This document shows positions 18,601-26,221 of a stretch of 64,000 nt of DNA, one piece after another (positions within the stretch are counted from its first letter, which is position 1; the number at the start of each line of letters is the position of its first letter). The stretch is from contig CBDFIL010000001.1 of the NCBI GenBank assembly GCA_965248075.1, forward strand, positions 1 through 64,000. Reading direction: 5' to 3'. Under the pieces are notes generated by a model that was not told where the DNA came from, did not search any database, and worked only from the letters and a program-made list of their open reading frames with translations. This DNA comes from VXNE01 sp965248075 (GTDB lineage: Bacteria; Pseudomonadota; Gammaproteobacteria; Pseudomonadales; Azotimanducaceae). The translations under genes and the position numbers were made by a program.

Positions 18601-21600
18601 GGGACACCGCGGGCGACGCCAGCATCCTCCGCTGGGAGTACCGGCGGAAGGAAGGCGGGCTCGAATACGGCGACTGGACGCCGATCGGCGGCAGCGGCCC
18701 GGGCACCACCGCGCACGCGGTGGCGCCGCTGGTGAACGGCACCGCCTACACCTTCCGGGTGCGGGCGGCGAACACGGCCAGCAACGGCGCGGCATCGCAG
18801 GAGGAGAGCGCCACGCCGAGGGCCGGCAACAACCCGCCGACGGTGGCGGCGCCGCTCGCCGACCGCACGCTGACCGAGGGCGCGACGCTGACGGTGGACG
18901 TTTCCGCGGCATTCGACGATCACGACGACGACGACCTGACCTACACGGCGGTCTCGGACACCCCGGCGGCACTGACCGTGGCGGTGTCGCAGGCGACGCT
19001 GACGCTGACCGGGGTGGCGGCCGGCACGGCCACGGTGACGGTGACCGCCAGCGACGGCACGGACTCGGCCTCGGACGCCTTCGCGGTGACGGTGGAGGCG
19101 GACACGCAGCCGAGCTTCGCCAGCGGCATCGCCGACCGGACCTACACGCGCGGCGCCGCGATCACGACGCTGACGCTGCCGCTGGCCAGCGGCGGCAACG
19201 GCGCGCTGAGCTATTCGCTCACCCCGGCGCCGCCGGCGGGCCTGGTGTTCGACCCGGATGCGCGCACGCTGAGCGGCACGCCGACGGCGGCCCAGGCGGC
19301 GATCGCCTACACCTACACGGCGGAGGACGCGAACGGCGATGTGGCCAGCCGCGGCTTCAGCATCGCGGTGACGGCGACGACGCCGGCGGCGCCGGCCAAC
19401 TTCGCCGCCACGGCGGGCAATGCCAGGGTGACGCTGACCTGGGACACCGCGGGCGACGCCAGCATCCTCCGTTGGGAGTACCGGCAGAAGGAAGGCGGGC
19501 TCGAATACGGCGACTGGACGCCGATCGGCGGCAGCGGCCCGGGCACCACCGCGCACGCGGTGGCGCCGCTGGTGAACGGCACCGCCTACACCTTCCGGGT
19601 GCGGGCGGCGAACACGGCCGGCAACGGCGCGGCATCGCAGGAGGAGAGCGCCACGCCGAGGGCCGGCAACAACCCGCCGACGGTGGCGGCGCCGCTCGCC
19701 GACCGCACGCTGACCGTCGGCGCGACGCTGACGGTGGACGTTTCCGCGACGTTCGACGACCACGACGGCGACGCGCTGAGCTATTCGGGGACCTCGGACG
19801 ACGCGGCGAAGGCGAGCGTGACGGTGTCGGACGGCACCGTGACGGTGACCGGGGTGGCGGCCGGCACGGCCACCGTGACGGTGACTGCCAGCGACGGCGA
19901 GGACTCGGCCTCGGACGCCTTCGCGGTGACGGTGGAGGCGGACACGCAGCCGAGCTTCGCCACCGACATCGCCGACCGGACCTACACGCGCGGCGTCGAG
20001 ATCACGCCGCTGACGCTGCCGCTGGCCAGCGGCGGCAACGGCGCGCTGGCCTATTCGCTCACCCCGGCGCCGCCGGCGGGCCTGGTGTTCGACCCGGATG
20101 CGCGCACGCTGAGCGGCACGCCGACGGCGGCCCAGGCGGCGATCGCCTACACCTACACGGCGGAGGACGCGAACGGCGATGTGGCCAGCCGCGGCTTCAG
20201 CATCGCGGTGACGGCGACGACGCCGGCGGCGCCGGCCAACTTCGCCGCGACGGCGGGCGACGCGCGGGTGACGCTGACCTGGGACACGGCCGACGACAGC
20301 ATCACGGGCTGGCAGTACCGGCAGAAGGAGGGCGCGGGCGACTACGGCGACTGGACGGGGATCGCCGGCAGCGGCCCCGGCACCACCGCGCACGCGGTGG
20401 ACCCGCTCGTCAACGGCACCGCCTACACTTTCCGGGTGCGGGCGGTGAACGCGGCCGGCAACGGCGCGGCATCGCAGGAGGCGAGCGCCACGCCGAGGGC
20501 CGGCAACAACCCGCCGACGGTGGCGGCGCCGCTCGCCGACCGCACGCTGATCGTCGGCGCGACGCTGACGGTGGACGTTTCCGCCGCGTTCGACGATCAC
20601 GACAACGACGCGCTGACCTACACGGCGGTCTCCGGCGACACGGCCGCGCTGACCGTGACGGTGTCGCAGGCGGCGCTGACGCTGACCGGGGTGGCGGCCG
20701 GCACGGCCACCGTGACGGTGACCGCCAGCGACGGCACGGACTCGGCCTCGGACGCCTTCGCGGTGACGGTGGAGGCGGACACGCAGCCGAGCTTCGCCAG
20801 CGGCATCCCCGACCAGACCTACACGCGCGGCGTCGCGATCACGACGCTGACGCTGCCGCTGGCCAGCGGCGGCAACGGCGCGCTGCGCTATTCGCTCAGC
20901 CCGCCGCCGGGCCTGGTGTTCGACCCGGATGCGCGCTCGCTGAGCGGCACGCCGACGGTGGCCCAGGCCGCGACCGCCTACACCTACACGGCGGTCGACG
21001 CGGACGGCGAAGTGGCCAGCCGCAGCTTCGTCATCGCGGTGACGGCGGAGAACACCCCACTGACGGTGGTGTCCTTCCAGGAGTCGATCTACACGGCGAC
21101 GGAGGCCGGCATGGCCGCCACGATGGCAGTGAACCTGAGTCAGGCCAGCAATGAGGAGTTGGCGATCCCGATCCGCGTAACGCGACCGGAGACGACGGAA
21201 GTCGGCGACTATACGGTTGAGGGATTGGAGGATTGGGATGCCCACGCGGGCACTGGAACGCTCACCTTCCCGGCCGACGCAACGCAACAGACGTGGAGCA
21301 TTGCGGCCAACCACGATGGGGACGGGGACGACGAGACGCTGGAGGTGGGATTTGGGGAGCTGTCTGAGATGGTGGTGGCAGGGGCACCGGCCGCGGCGAC
21401 GGTGACGCTCGAGGACAAGGGACTGGTGGCATTGAAGGTGAGCTTTGGGCAGCCGAAGTACACGGTGTCGGAAGGCCAGCAGGTCAACATCGACATGAAG
21501 ATGTCGCCGGCGGCGGACCGGCGGGTGGAAGTGCCGCTGGTGACCGCACCCTCAGGAGGGGCCACCGAAGAGGACTATGGGGAAATGCCGGCGTCAGTGG

Positions 21601-24038
21601 TGTTCGAGGAAGGCGAAAGTCAGAGGACGATTTCCGTAGCGGCAACAATGGATGAAGTGAACGATGCCGGCGAGGGGATTGTGCTGAACTCGGGCGGGTT
21701 GCCGGAGATGGTGAGTACGGGCGATCCCGCGTCGACCCAGGTGCACTTCATGCAGCGGCGCTCGGAGGAGCAGTTTTCGCAAACGCAGGAGGCGATGCTG
21801 GCAGTGGTCGCGCGCTCGATGGCGGAGAGCGCGCAGACGGCAATAGAAGGTCGATTTGAGCGGCATCGGCAGTGGAGTCATCTGGGGTCGTCGGGAGGAG
21901 CGGCGTCCACACCATCGCCGGCGCACGACGACAGAACCACGACTCCGAGTCGAAGGGAATCGGTATGGATCGACAGCGAGGGCGCCGGCGGCGAAGCAGC
22001 AGAAGGCTCCCTGGTGCACAACGCTTGGGGTGCAGCGAAAACCAACGCGGCAACGGAGTCGGGCTGGAATTCGGACAATCCGGAAACAGGCGCGCCAGGA
22101 TCGTGGTTGCCGAGTTTCTCGCTGGGATCGTCGCTAGGATCGTCAGGGAACCTCGGACGCTCCGACCGAAACCACCTGGGCGCTGCTCCCGGCGCCGGTA
22201 TGGAGCTTGGTGGGGGAGTCTACGGGCAAGATCTACTCTATGGTTCTGGGGTCGCAGGCGCGCCGCTGGGAGCGGAATCTGGCGACTTCTCGGGGATGAG
22301 GGCTCAAGATCCCAGCCTTTCCGGGGTCTCCTTCGAGATGGCGCTGGGAGAGCGGGAGCAGGAGACGAGCTGGGTTCCGGTGTTGTGGGGACAGGGGGAT
22401 CTGCAGCACTTCAACGGGGACCTGACACGGCTTGGGATGGACTATCGAGGCGGTCTCGATGCCGCTCACGTCGGGCTGGATCTGTATGCCAACGACAGGA
22501 TGCTCGCTGGGCTGTCGTTCATGCGCAGTTGGGGCGACATGGATTACACCGACGATGGAATAGATGGCGTGCTTGCGAGTCGCATGGACACGGTTCACCC
22601 GTATGTGTACTGGCAGCCGAACGCACGGGTGGACGTGTGGGGCATTGGCGGCTTGGGAGCGGGTGAAGTGGATGTCGAAGAGCCGGGCCGCGCGCATAAC
22701 TTCGATGCCGACTTCCGGATGTTCGCCGGGGGAGTGAGGGCGGTACTGAGCCGGCGCGGCAACAACGAATTGGGGCTACGGGCGGATGCGTTCACGGCGC
22801 AACTGCAGACCGATGCCCTGGAGGACATCGCGAAGGTGAGCGGTCAGGCCCACCGGGGTCGCTTGATGCTGGAATGGGTGCACAACCGGGCGCTGTCAGC
22901 GGGGCGATCGCTGAGTCTGAAGGCGGAGGTCGGCGGTCGTTTCGACGGGGGCGACGCGAATCGGGGCAGCGGTGTGGAAACCGGTTTCCGTCTGGCGTAC
23001 CTGGATGCGATCCATGGACTGGACGTGGCGCTGCACGGGCGCATGCTGGTGGTGCACGAAAGCGACTACCGGGACTGGGGAGCGGCCGTGCAGGCGAGTT
23101 GGGACCCGGGTGAGAAGCAGCGCGGGTTCCGGGGGTCGCTGATGTCCTCGTGGGGTCAGGACGGAGGCGGCCGAACGACGCTGTGGGACAACGCGGCGGC
23201 CGTCACCCGTCCCGTAGGGACGGGTGCGCTGGGGCTCGGTACCGCCTTTCGGATGCAGAGTGAGGTGGCCTACGGCGGCATGAAGGCACCGGGCTTGGCG
23301 GGTCTGCTGACGCCGTATAGCCGGCTGCGCTGGGCCGGACAGGGCCGGGAGGTAGCCCTGGGAGCGTCCTGGAACCCGGCCGAGAGCCGGCAATCCGCCC
23401 TGCCCCTGACGATTGAGCTGGAAGCTCTGAGACGCGAAAATAGAACAGATCCCTCACACCACGAGCTTTTGCTGCGTGTATCGATTCCCTTGGGCGGCTC
23501 GACGGGGGTCATGCCCACGGCGGACGGCACGAGGCAGGAGGCGACCTTTGTAGGACAAGGGACACCCCGGGGGGCCGCCGAGTCCCATGCCGACAACGTG
23601 GGGGCCACTGCCGCTGCTCCGGAGCTCCCCGCTGCGCCGGCCAGCGCCCGACAACCGGATACGAAACTCCCCCCGGAACCGGTGGCGACCGAACAGGCCT
23701 TGCCTGCTTCGCAGCCCTCGAGCGCTTCGGTCTGGCCGCAAGACGGGTCGCCCCAGGCAAAGGCCACAACCCCTCTGCCGGGCTCCACGGTCGCGCCCGG
23801 CAGAGGCCTCGTTGTTCAACTGGGCGCCTTTCGGAGCTATGAGAAATCTGCACGGTTCACCGACCAGCTACGGCAAGCAGGGTATGCCGCCCGCACAGTC
23901 CACGGCAGCGACTACAACCGCGTCGTCGTAGGACCCTTCCCCACCCGCACCGACGCTGCCGCCGCGCAATGGCAGCTGGACCAACAAGGCTACCGAGGAT
24001 ACGTTCGTCCGGATCCTGGAGTCCTTGACCGCAGTTGA
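12612..24038 (+). CDS. Giant adhesin 1: cadherin/PKD/FN3/Calx-beta repeats, autotransporter-like barrel, SPOR tail
   Basis: 3808 residues. The order is: a signal region with an unusually long n-region (hydrophobic VRVLAAVACLAWLAW, cleavage near AFA at about residue 91, so a later start is possible); Ig/cadherin-like domains (92-395); three PKD-like repeats (396-697); FN3 domains (697-1320); five to six 280-residue modules of putative-Ig, FN3 and cadherin-like domains (1321-2813); two Calx-beta-like domains (2814-3050); a low-complexity linker; a beta-barrel (about 3237-3632) of alternating strands such as RVDVWGIGGLGAGEVDV; a proline/alanine linker; and a SPOR domain (3731-3802, VVQLGAFRSYEKSARFTDQL to YNRVVVGPFPTRTDAA). 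The start overlaps the leader stop, with GGAGGT 15 nt upstream. Inferred role: surface adhesion, with the barrel in the outer membrane and the SPOR tail gripping septal or denuded peptidoglycan. Fold names are by motif recognition. Confidence 0.85.
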   Translation: MPGPTRQVHAVDWWYPPRMSQSTRSRPDAEAGQSCSAAQRDGALAPGPPAGLVPKDHIPKRRRRGSGGVRVLAAVACLAWLAWPTEAFAQTYTLTISPITFNDILDASEYSDGFNITGNTGTEQDITVDVTLGTKTWQTTSNTQDGGNWWWSVTVDPNANYISHGENQVTASAAFPNNIVGQHDRSFYAYLYAPPQINGDTQIQWAENTAENVEVGSHPVVYDDVSLLGFDVSGADEDDFSVLQTYAADGSMSLSVVFEDSPDYEDPDDANANNEYKFTLELVEAGQTLVSKNVTVTVTDEPAVSGSTAVQYAENGTGTVGTYTTSETVTWTLEGADSSAFNISTGGALSFASPPDHENATDADTDNVYEVTVVATDGSEAGRLDVSVRVTGVDEAPTADAGADQTVADGTEVTLDGSGSADVDGDTLTYLWAQTAPDSGADVTLSSTAAEQPTFTAPERETDVTLTFELKVSDDGGATYSAATDTVDVTVTAQDDAPTADAGADQTVADGTEVTLDGSGSADVDGDTLTYLWAQTAPDSGADVTLSSTAAEQPTFTAPERETDVTLTFELKVSDDGGATYSAATDTVDVTVTAQDDAPTADAGADQTVADGTEVTLDGSGSTDPEGAQLTYSWSQTAPASGEGSGVTLSSTTAQSPTFTAPTQLSNDVTLTFSLTVNDATNTSTAATVNVTVIAVPAAPTNLEATPSDGQVALTWEDPGNTSITKYQVRSDGGTSFADIPGSDADTASHTVTGLTNGTDYSFEVRAVNGSGNGAVSTVAVTMVPAAPTNLSATPGDGQVALTWDDPGNTTITKYRVSTDGGTSFTDIDDSSAITTGHTVTSLTNDNAYILAVRAVNDSGNGPASISKSTTPVAVPAKPSGLTAEVTGDSQVVLTWDNPDNTTITGYQLRVDNGDWAAIAESDKETTSHTVTGLDDGESYNFYVRAVNVSGPGLRAQTEASIAHRFQVPDAPSGLEAVAGDGQVALTWDPSSFGDIWYWQYRQKQGAGAYGDWTAIDGSSASTTGHTVTDLTNGTEYTFRVRAVNGSGNGAVSTVAVTMVPAAPNLAANPGDGQVALTWDDPGNTTITKYQVRSDGGTSFADIAGSGATTIGHIVTGLNNGNEYSFEVRAVNDSGNGPAATASATPVAKPAAPTTLEATPSDGQVALTWDDPGNTTITKYQVSTNGGTSFTDIAGSTAHTVTGLTNGTAYTLAVRAVNASGDGAASTVAVTMVPAAPTSLSAAPSDGQVALSWTNPDNNTITKYQVSTDGGTNFADIIGSTATTTAHTVTDLTNGTAYTLAVRAVNASGDGAAASMSATPAEADTQPSFATDIADRTYTRGVEIVALTLPLASGGNGALAYSLTPAPPAGLVFDPAARRLSGTPTAAQAATAYIYTAEDADGDVVSRGFSIAVTATTPSAPVNFVATAGDARVTLTWDTAGDASILRWEYRQKEGGLEYGDWTPIGGSGPGTTAHAVAPLVNGTAYTFRVRAANTAGNGAASQEESATPRAGNNPPTVAAPLADRTLTEGATLTVDVSAAFDDHDDDDLTYTAVSDTPAALTVTVSQATLTLTGVAAGTATVTVTASDGEDSASDPFAVTVEADTQPSFATDIADRTYTRGVEIVALTLPLASGGNGALAYSLTPAPPAGLVFDPAARTLSGTPTAAQAATAYIYTAEDADGDVVSRGFSIAVTATTPSAPVNFVATAGDARVTLTWNTAGDPSILRWEYRRKEGGLEYGDWTPIGGSGPGTTAHAVAPLVNGTAYTFRVRAANTASNGAASQEESATPRAGNNPPTVAAPLADRTLTEGATLTVDVSAAFDDHDDDDLTYTAVSDTPAALTVAVSQATLTLTGVAAGTATVTVTASDGTDSASDPFAVTVEADTQPSFASGIPDRTYTRGAAITTLTLPLASGGNGALSYSLTPAPPAGLVFDPDARTLSGTPTAAQAAIAYTYTAEDANGDVASRGFSIAVTATTPAAPANFAATAGNARVTLTWDTAGDASILRWEYRRKEGGLEYGDWTPIGGSGPGTTAHAVAPLVNGTAYTFRVRAANTASNGAASQEESATPRAGNNPPTVAAPLADRTLTEGATLTVDVSAAFDDHDDDDLTYTAVSDTPAALTVAVSQATLTLTGVAAGTATVTVTASDGTDSASDAFAVTVEADTQPSFASGIADRTYTRGAAITTLTLPLASGGNGALSYSLTPAPPAGLVFDPDARTLSGTPTAAQAAIAYTYTAEDANGDVASRGFSIAVTATTPAAPANFAATAGNARVTLTWDTAGDASILRWEYRQKEGGLEYGDWTPIGGSGPGTTAHAVAPLVNGTAYTFRVRAANTAGNGAASQEESATPRAGNNPPTVAAPLADRTLTVGATLTVDVSATFDDHDGDALSYSGTSDDAAKASVTVSDGTVTVTGVAAGTATVTVTASDGEDSASDAFAVTVEADTQPSFATDIADRTYTRGVEITPLTLPLASGGNGALAYSLTPAPPAGLVFDPDARTLSGTPTAAQAAIAYTYTAEDANGDVASRGFSIAVTATTPAAPANFAATAGDARVTLTWDTADDSITGWQYRQKEGAGDYGDWTGIAGSGPGTTAHAVDPLVNGTAYTFRVRAVNAAGNGAASQEASATPRAGNNPPTVAAPLADRTLIVGATLTVDVSAAFDDHDNDALTYTAVSGDTAALTVTVSQAALTLTGVAAGTATVTVTASDGTDSASDAFAVTVEADTQPSFASGIPDQTYTRGVAITTLTLPLASGGNGALRYSLSPPPGLVFDPDARSLSGTPTVAQAATAYTYTAVDADGEVASRSFVIAVTAENTPLTVVSFQESIYTATEAGMAATMAVNLSQASNEELAIPIRVTRPETTEVGDYTVEGLEDWDAHAGTGTLTFPADATQQTWSIAANHDGDGDDETLEVGFGELSEMVVAGAPAAATVTLEDKGLVALKVSFGQPKYTVSEGQQVNIDMKMSPAADRRVEVPLVTAPSGGATEEDYGEMPASVVFEEGESQRTISVAATMDEVNDAGEGIVLNSGGLPEMVSTGDPASTQVHFMQRRSEEQFSQTQEAMLAVVARSMAESAQTAIEGRFERHRQWSHLGSSGGAASTPSPAHDDRTTTPSRRESVWIDSEGAGGEAAEGSLVHNAWGAAKTNAATESGWNSDNPETGAPGSWLPSFSLGSSLGSSGNLGRSDRNHLGAAPGAGMELGGGVYGQDLLYGSGVAGAPLGAESGDFSGMRAQDPSLSGVSFEMALGEREQETSWVPVLWGQGDLQHFNGDLTRLGMDYRGGLDAAHVGLDLYANDRMLAGLSFMRSWGDMDYTDDGIDGVLASRMDTVHPYVYWQPNARVDVWGIGGLGAGEVDVEEPGRAHNFDADFRMFAGGVRAVLSRRGNNELGLRADAFTAQLQTDALEDIAKVSGQAHRGRLMLEWVHNRALSAGRSLSLKAEVGGRFDGGDANRGSGVETGFRLAYLDAIHGLDVALHGRMLVVHESDYRDWGAAVQASWDPGEKQRGFRGSLMSSWGQDGGGRTTLWDNAAAVTRPVGTGALGLGTAFRMQSEVAYGGMKAPGLAGLLTPYSRLRWAGQGREVALGASWNPAESRQSALPLTIELEALRRENRTDPSHHELLLRVSIPLGGSTGVMPTADGTRQEATFVGQGTPRGAAESHADNVGATAAAPELPAAPASARQPDTKLPPEPVATEQALPASQPSSASVWPQDGSPQAKATTPLPGSTVAPGRGLVVQLGAFRSYEKSARFTDQLRQAGYAARTVHGSDYNRVVVGPFPTRTDAAAAQWQLDQQGYRGYVRPDPGVLDRS
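13799..14704 (+). repeat. Three 303-bp PKD-like tandem repeats
   Basis: A unit encoding ADAGADQTVADGTEVTLDGS and a PKD/REJ-like fold recurs at 13801, 14104 and 14407. The first two are almost identical at DNA level; the third diverges after the first 70 bases and carries SGEGSGVTLSSTTAQSPTF. The PKD scrap in the leader ORF resembles this third type. Confidence 0.85.
16571..21048 (+). repeat. 840-bp higher-order repeats in adhesin 1
   Basis: The marker GACACGCAGCCGAGCTTCGCC recurs near 16580, 17420, 18260, 19100, 19940 and 20777, giving a period of 840 bp (837 for the last). Each unit encodes one putative-Ig domain (FASGIADRTYTRG to RGFSIAVTATTP), one FN3 domain (APANFAATAG to ESATPRAGN) and one cadherin-like domain (NPPTVAAPLADRTLTEGATL). 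Variants are mosaic, e.g. DDHDDDDLTYTAVS versus DDHDGDALSYSGTS, which suggests shuffling between units. The same modules occur in adhesin 2 at 42384-45730. Confidence 0.9.
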
Positions 24039-24902
24039 AGTCAACAGCTAGCTCGCACCTGAGCCGCCAACTCATGAGCCCATGCCCCCCACAATCGCTG
24101 TACTTCATCGTCGGAGTTGATGGCGTCCTGAGCCGGCGGCTCCGAGCCCACCGCGTAGTTCGCCCAGGCACACCTCGTACTTCAGCGAACGACTCAGCCG
24201 CTCGATGCAAATATTGTCGAGATACCCGCCCAGGGAGCAGCGTGCTGCGGCGCGCGGCGATGGCTTCGATCCCCATCGGGCGCCCTTCTCAGGGTCCGGC
24301 TCCAACACGTCGGCATCGACATCTCGAAGCCGCATCTGGACCCCCACGAGTTCCCTTCGGGGCGGGCGGGACGGTTCACGAACAACGCTGTCGGGATCAG
24401 GGACTAGCCCGACTTCCGCAACTCGGCCCCGAAACGCCCCGCGACCCATTGATTTTCGGTTGGTGAAGGCAAAAGGTCGGCACTACAGCCATATGCGGCG
24501 CCGGGTCGATTTGGCTGGCGGGGCTACGAGATTCTGGGCGCTGGCTGTTCCGGCAGTCGCAGATCGAGTTGGTGCAAGAGCAATTGGTGATCCGCGGTGG
24601 GCTGGGTATGGCGGGGCAACACTAGGCGCCGCCCGTCGGTGGTCGGCAAATGGACATCCACCATTTGCAGCGTCGCGAACTTCTCCAACACGGCGCGGGG
24701 GTCAGTCCCGACGCGCGCGGTCGGGCCAGATTCTTGAGGGTGACGTGCAGGCGCCGCCAGAGCTTTTTCAGCCGGCGGCGCCGCATGCCGCGCTCTTTGG
24801 CGATGCGCGGGCCGTGTCACCCGTACGGCCGCGGCGAAGCGGAGGAGCCGCGCAGCGGCTTGACTCGGCGAAGCCCGTGGCGTTCCCGGCAACGGTTGCC
24901 GA
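24039..24902 (-). pseudogene. Transposase relics (IS3-like and IS1634-like fragments)
   Basis: Between adhesin 1 and the second IS481-like gene no intact ORF exists. On the minus strand around 24160-24250 a frame reads DNICIERLSRSLKYEVCLGE, matching the conserved C-terminal core of IS3-type transposases. Around 24523-24720 another minus frame reads AVLEKFATLQMVDVHLPTTD followed by GRRLVLPRHTQP and LPEQPAPRI, which resembles the C-terminus of IS1634-like transposases. Both are short and lack catalytic regions. Confidence 0.55.
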
Positions 24903-26181
24903 CTAGGCCGCGAGCGGATCGCCGAACAGGGTGCGGAACAGTTCGCGGCGGGCGTCGTTGAGGCGCTTGGCGGCGGCTAGGTGGGACTCGGCGTAAGCGA
25001 CCGCGTCCAGCCGGGCGAAGGTCACGCCGGGCTTGAGGAAGCGCTCGGCGTCCGGCAGCGACTTGAGCTTCTCGTAGGGCGTCGCCACATCCTGCCGCCG
25101 GTAGCGGCGGCGCACCTTGCCCTTGGCGTCGCGGACCTCGGTGGCGAACAGGCAGGGATGGTGGTAGTTCAGATACGGCGTCAGCACGCCCTGGGTGAAG
25201 GCGTTGACCTCGGGCGCGAAGCGCTGCGGGATGTGGTCGTGGCCGAGCCACTTGCGCACCACGCTGGCGTTCTTGCAACCCGCCGGGACGGCGGGCATCG
25301 ACCAGAGCGTTGTCGTTGGAGCGCCGCGCGCGCGACTTCGTGAAGTCCGGCACATGCAGCTTGTTGAGCATTGCGGCAACCTGGCGGTTGATGTACTCGG
25401 AACCGTTGTCGGCATGGAACCCGACGACGACGAACGGCAGCGTGACGAGCATCTCCTCCAGCACCGGGACGAGGAACGTCTCGGCGATCCCGGCCACGGC
25501 GCCGACATGCTCGAACTGGGTGACTTCGTCGATCAGGTTGATGTCGTAGACGCCCTTCACGCCGTTCCGGTCACCCTGATGCACCGTGTCCACGCGCACG
25601 TAGCCGGGCTTGCCGGCGGGGTCCGGCCGCCGACGCTCGCCGATGCGCACCGTGGTCGGCCGCGTGTGGTCGACGGTCGTCCGCCGCGCGCGGTAAGTCT
25701 TCGACCGGCGCAGGTTGTACAGGTGGGACGGGGACAGCCGCGACAACCGCTCGAAGCGCGCATCGCCGAACACCTCGTACTGGCGGCGCAGCACCTCGCA
25801 GGCCGCGGGACCGCAGAGCTGGCCGCCGATCTCGTCGGCCTCGGCCAGCAGGCGGATGTCCGCCGGCGTGTACACGCGCTCGAACGACCGGCCGCTGTTC
25901 GCCGCGCGGCGGTCCTCGACCCGTCCGGTCGCCCGGTACTGCCCGATCAGGCGCGTGACCTGGGCGCGCGACAGCCCCGTCGCCTTGCCAAGGAACTCAC
26001 GTACCGTGCCCTTGCCCGCGCGGCCCAGCGCATCGTAATCCAGACGCACCAGAGTTCGACGCACGAACCCGTAGGCCTCGTCCCGGTCCAGCGGCGCGAA
26101 ACCCACTTCCCCGTTGCCGTCGAGAAAGCCCCTGATCTGCTCCACCGTGCGGAGCCGTTCGGTCTGCAGCGTCACGATCAT
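24903..26181 (-). pseudogene. IS481-like transposase, copy B, frameshifted
   Basis: Nearly identical to copy A over its first two thirds (25120-26220 versus 4600-5700), with the same ribosome-binding site, DTVHQG and HADNGSEY motifs and the same palindromic insertion that breaks the frame after NDNALV (about 25286-25306). The last ~60 residues differ clearly: copy B ends RRELFRTLFGDPLAA, copy A DELFRTIGRAVATAA. The flanking DNA beyond the stop is also unrelated. The shared lesion with divergent 3' ends suggests recombination or gene conversion between related elements rather than a simple copy. Confidence 0.7.
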
Positions 26182-26221
26182 CCTCCGAATGATCGTCCAA
26201 ACCGAACGCTTCAGGCTCACT

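Noticed and set aside
12279..21314. 3011-codon minus-strand open frame opposite adhesin 1
   Set aside because: Its product is an Arg/Gly/Val-rich repeat with no domains, start signals or balanced composition. It stays open because the sense gene has strongly biased GC-rich codons and 3n-length repeats.
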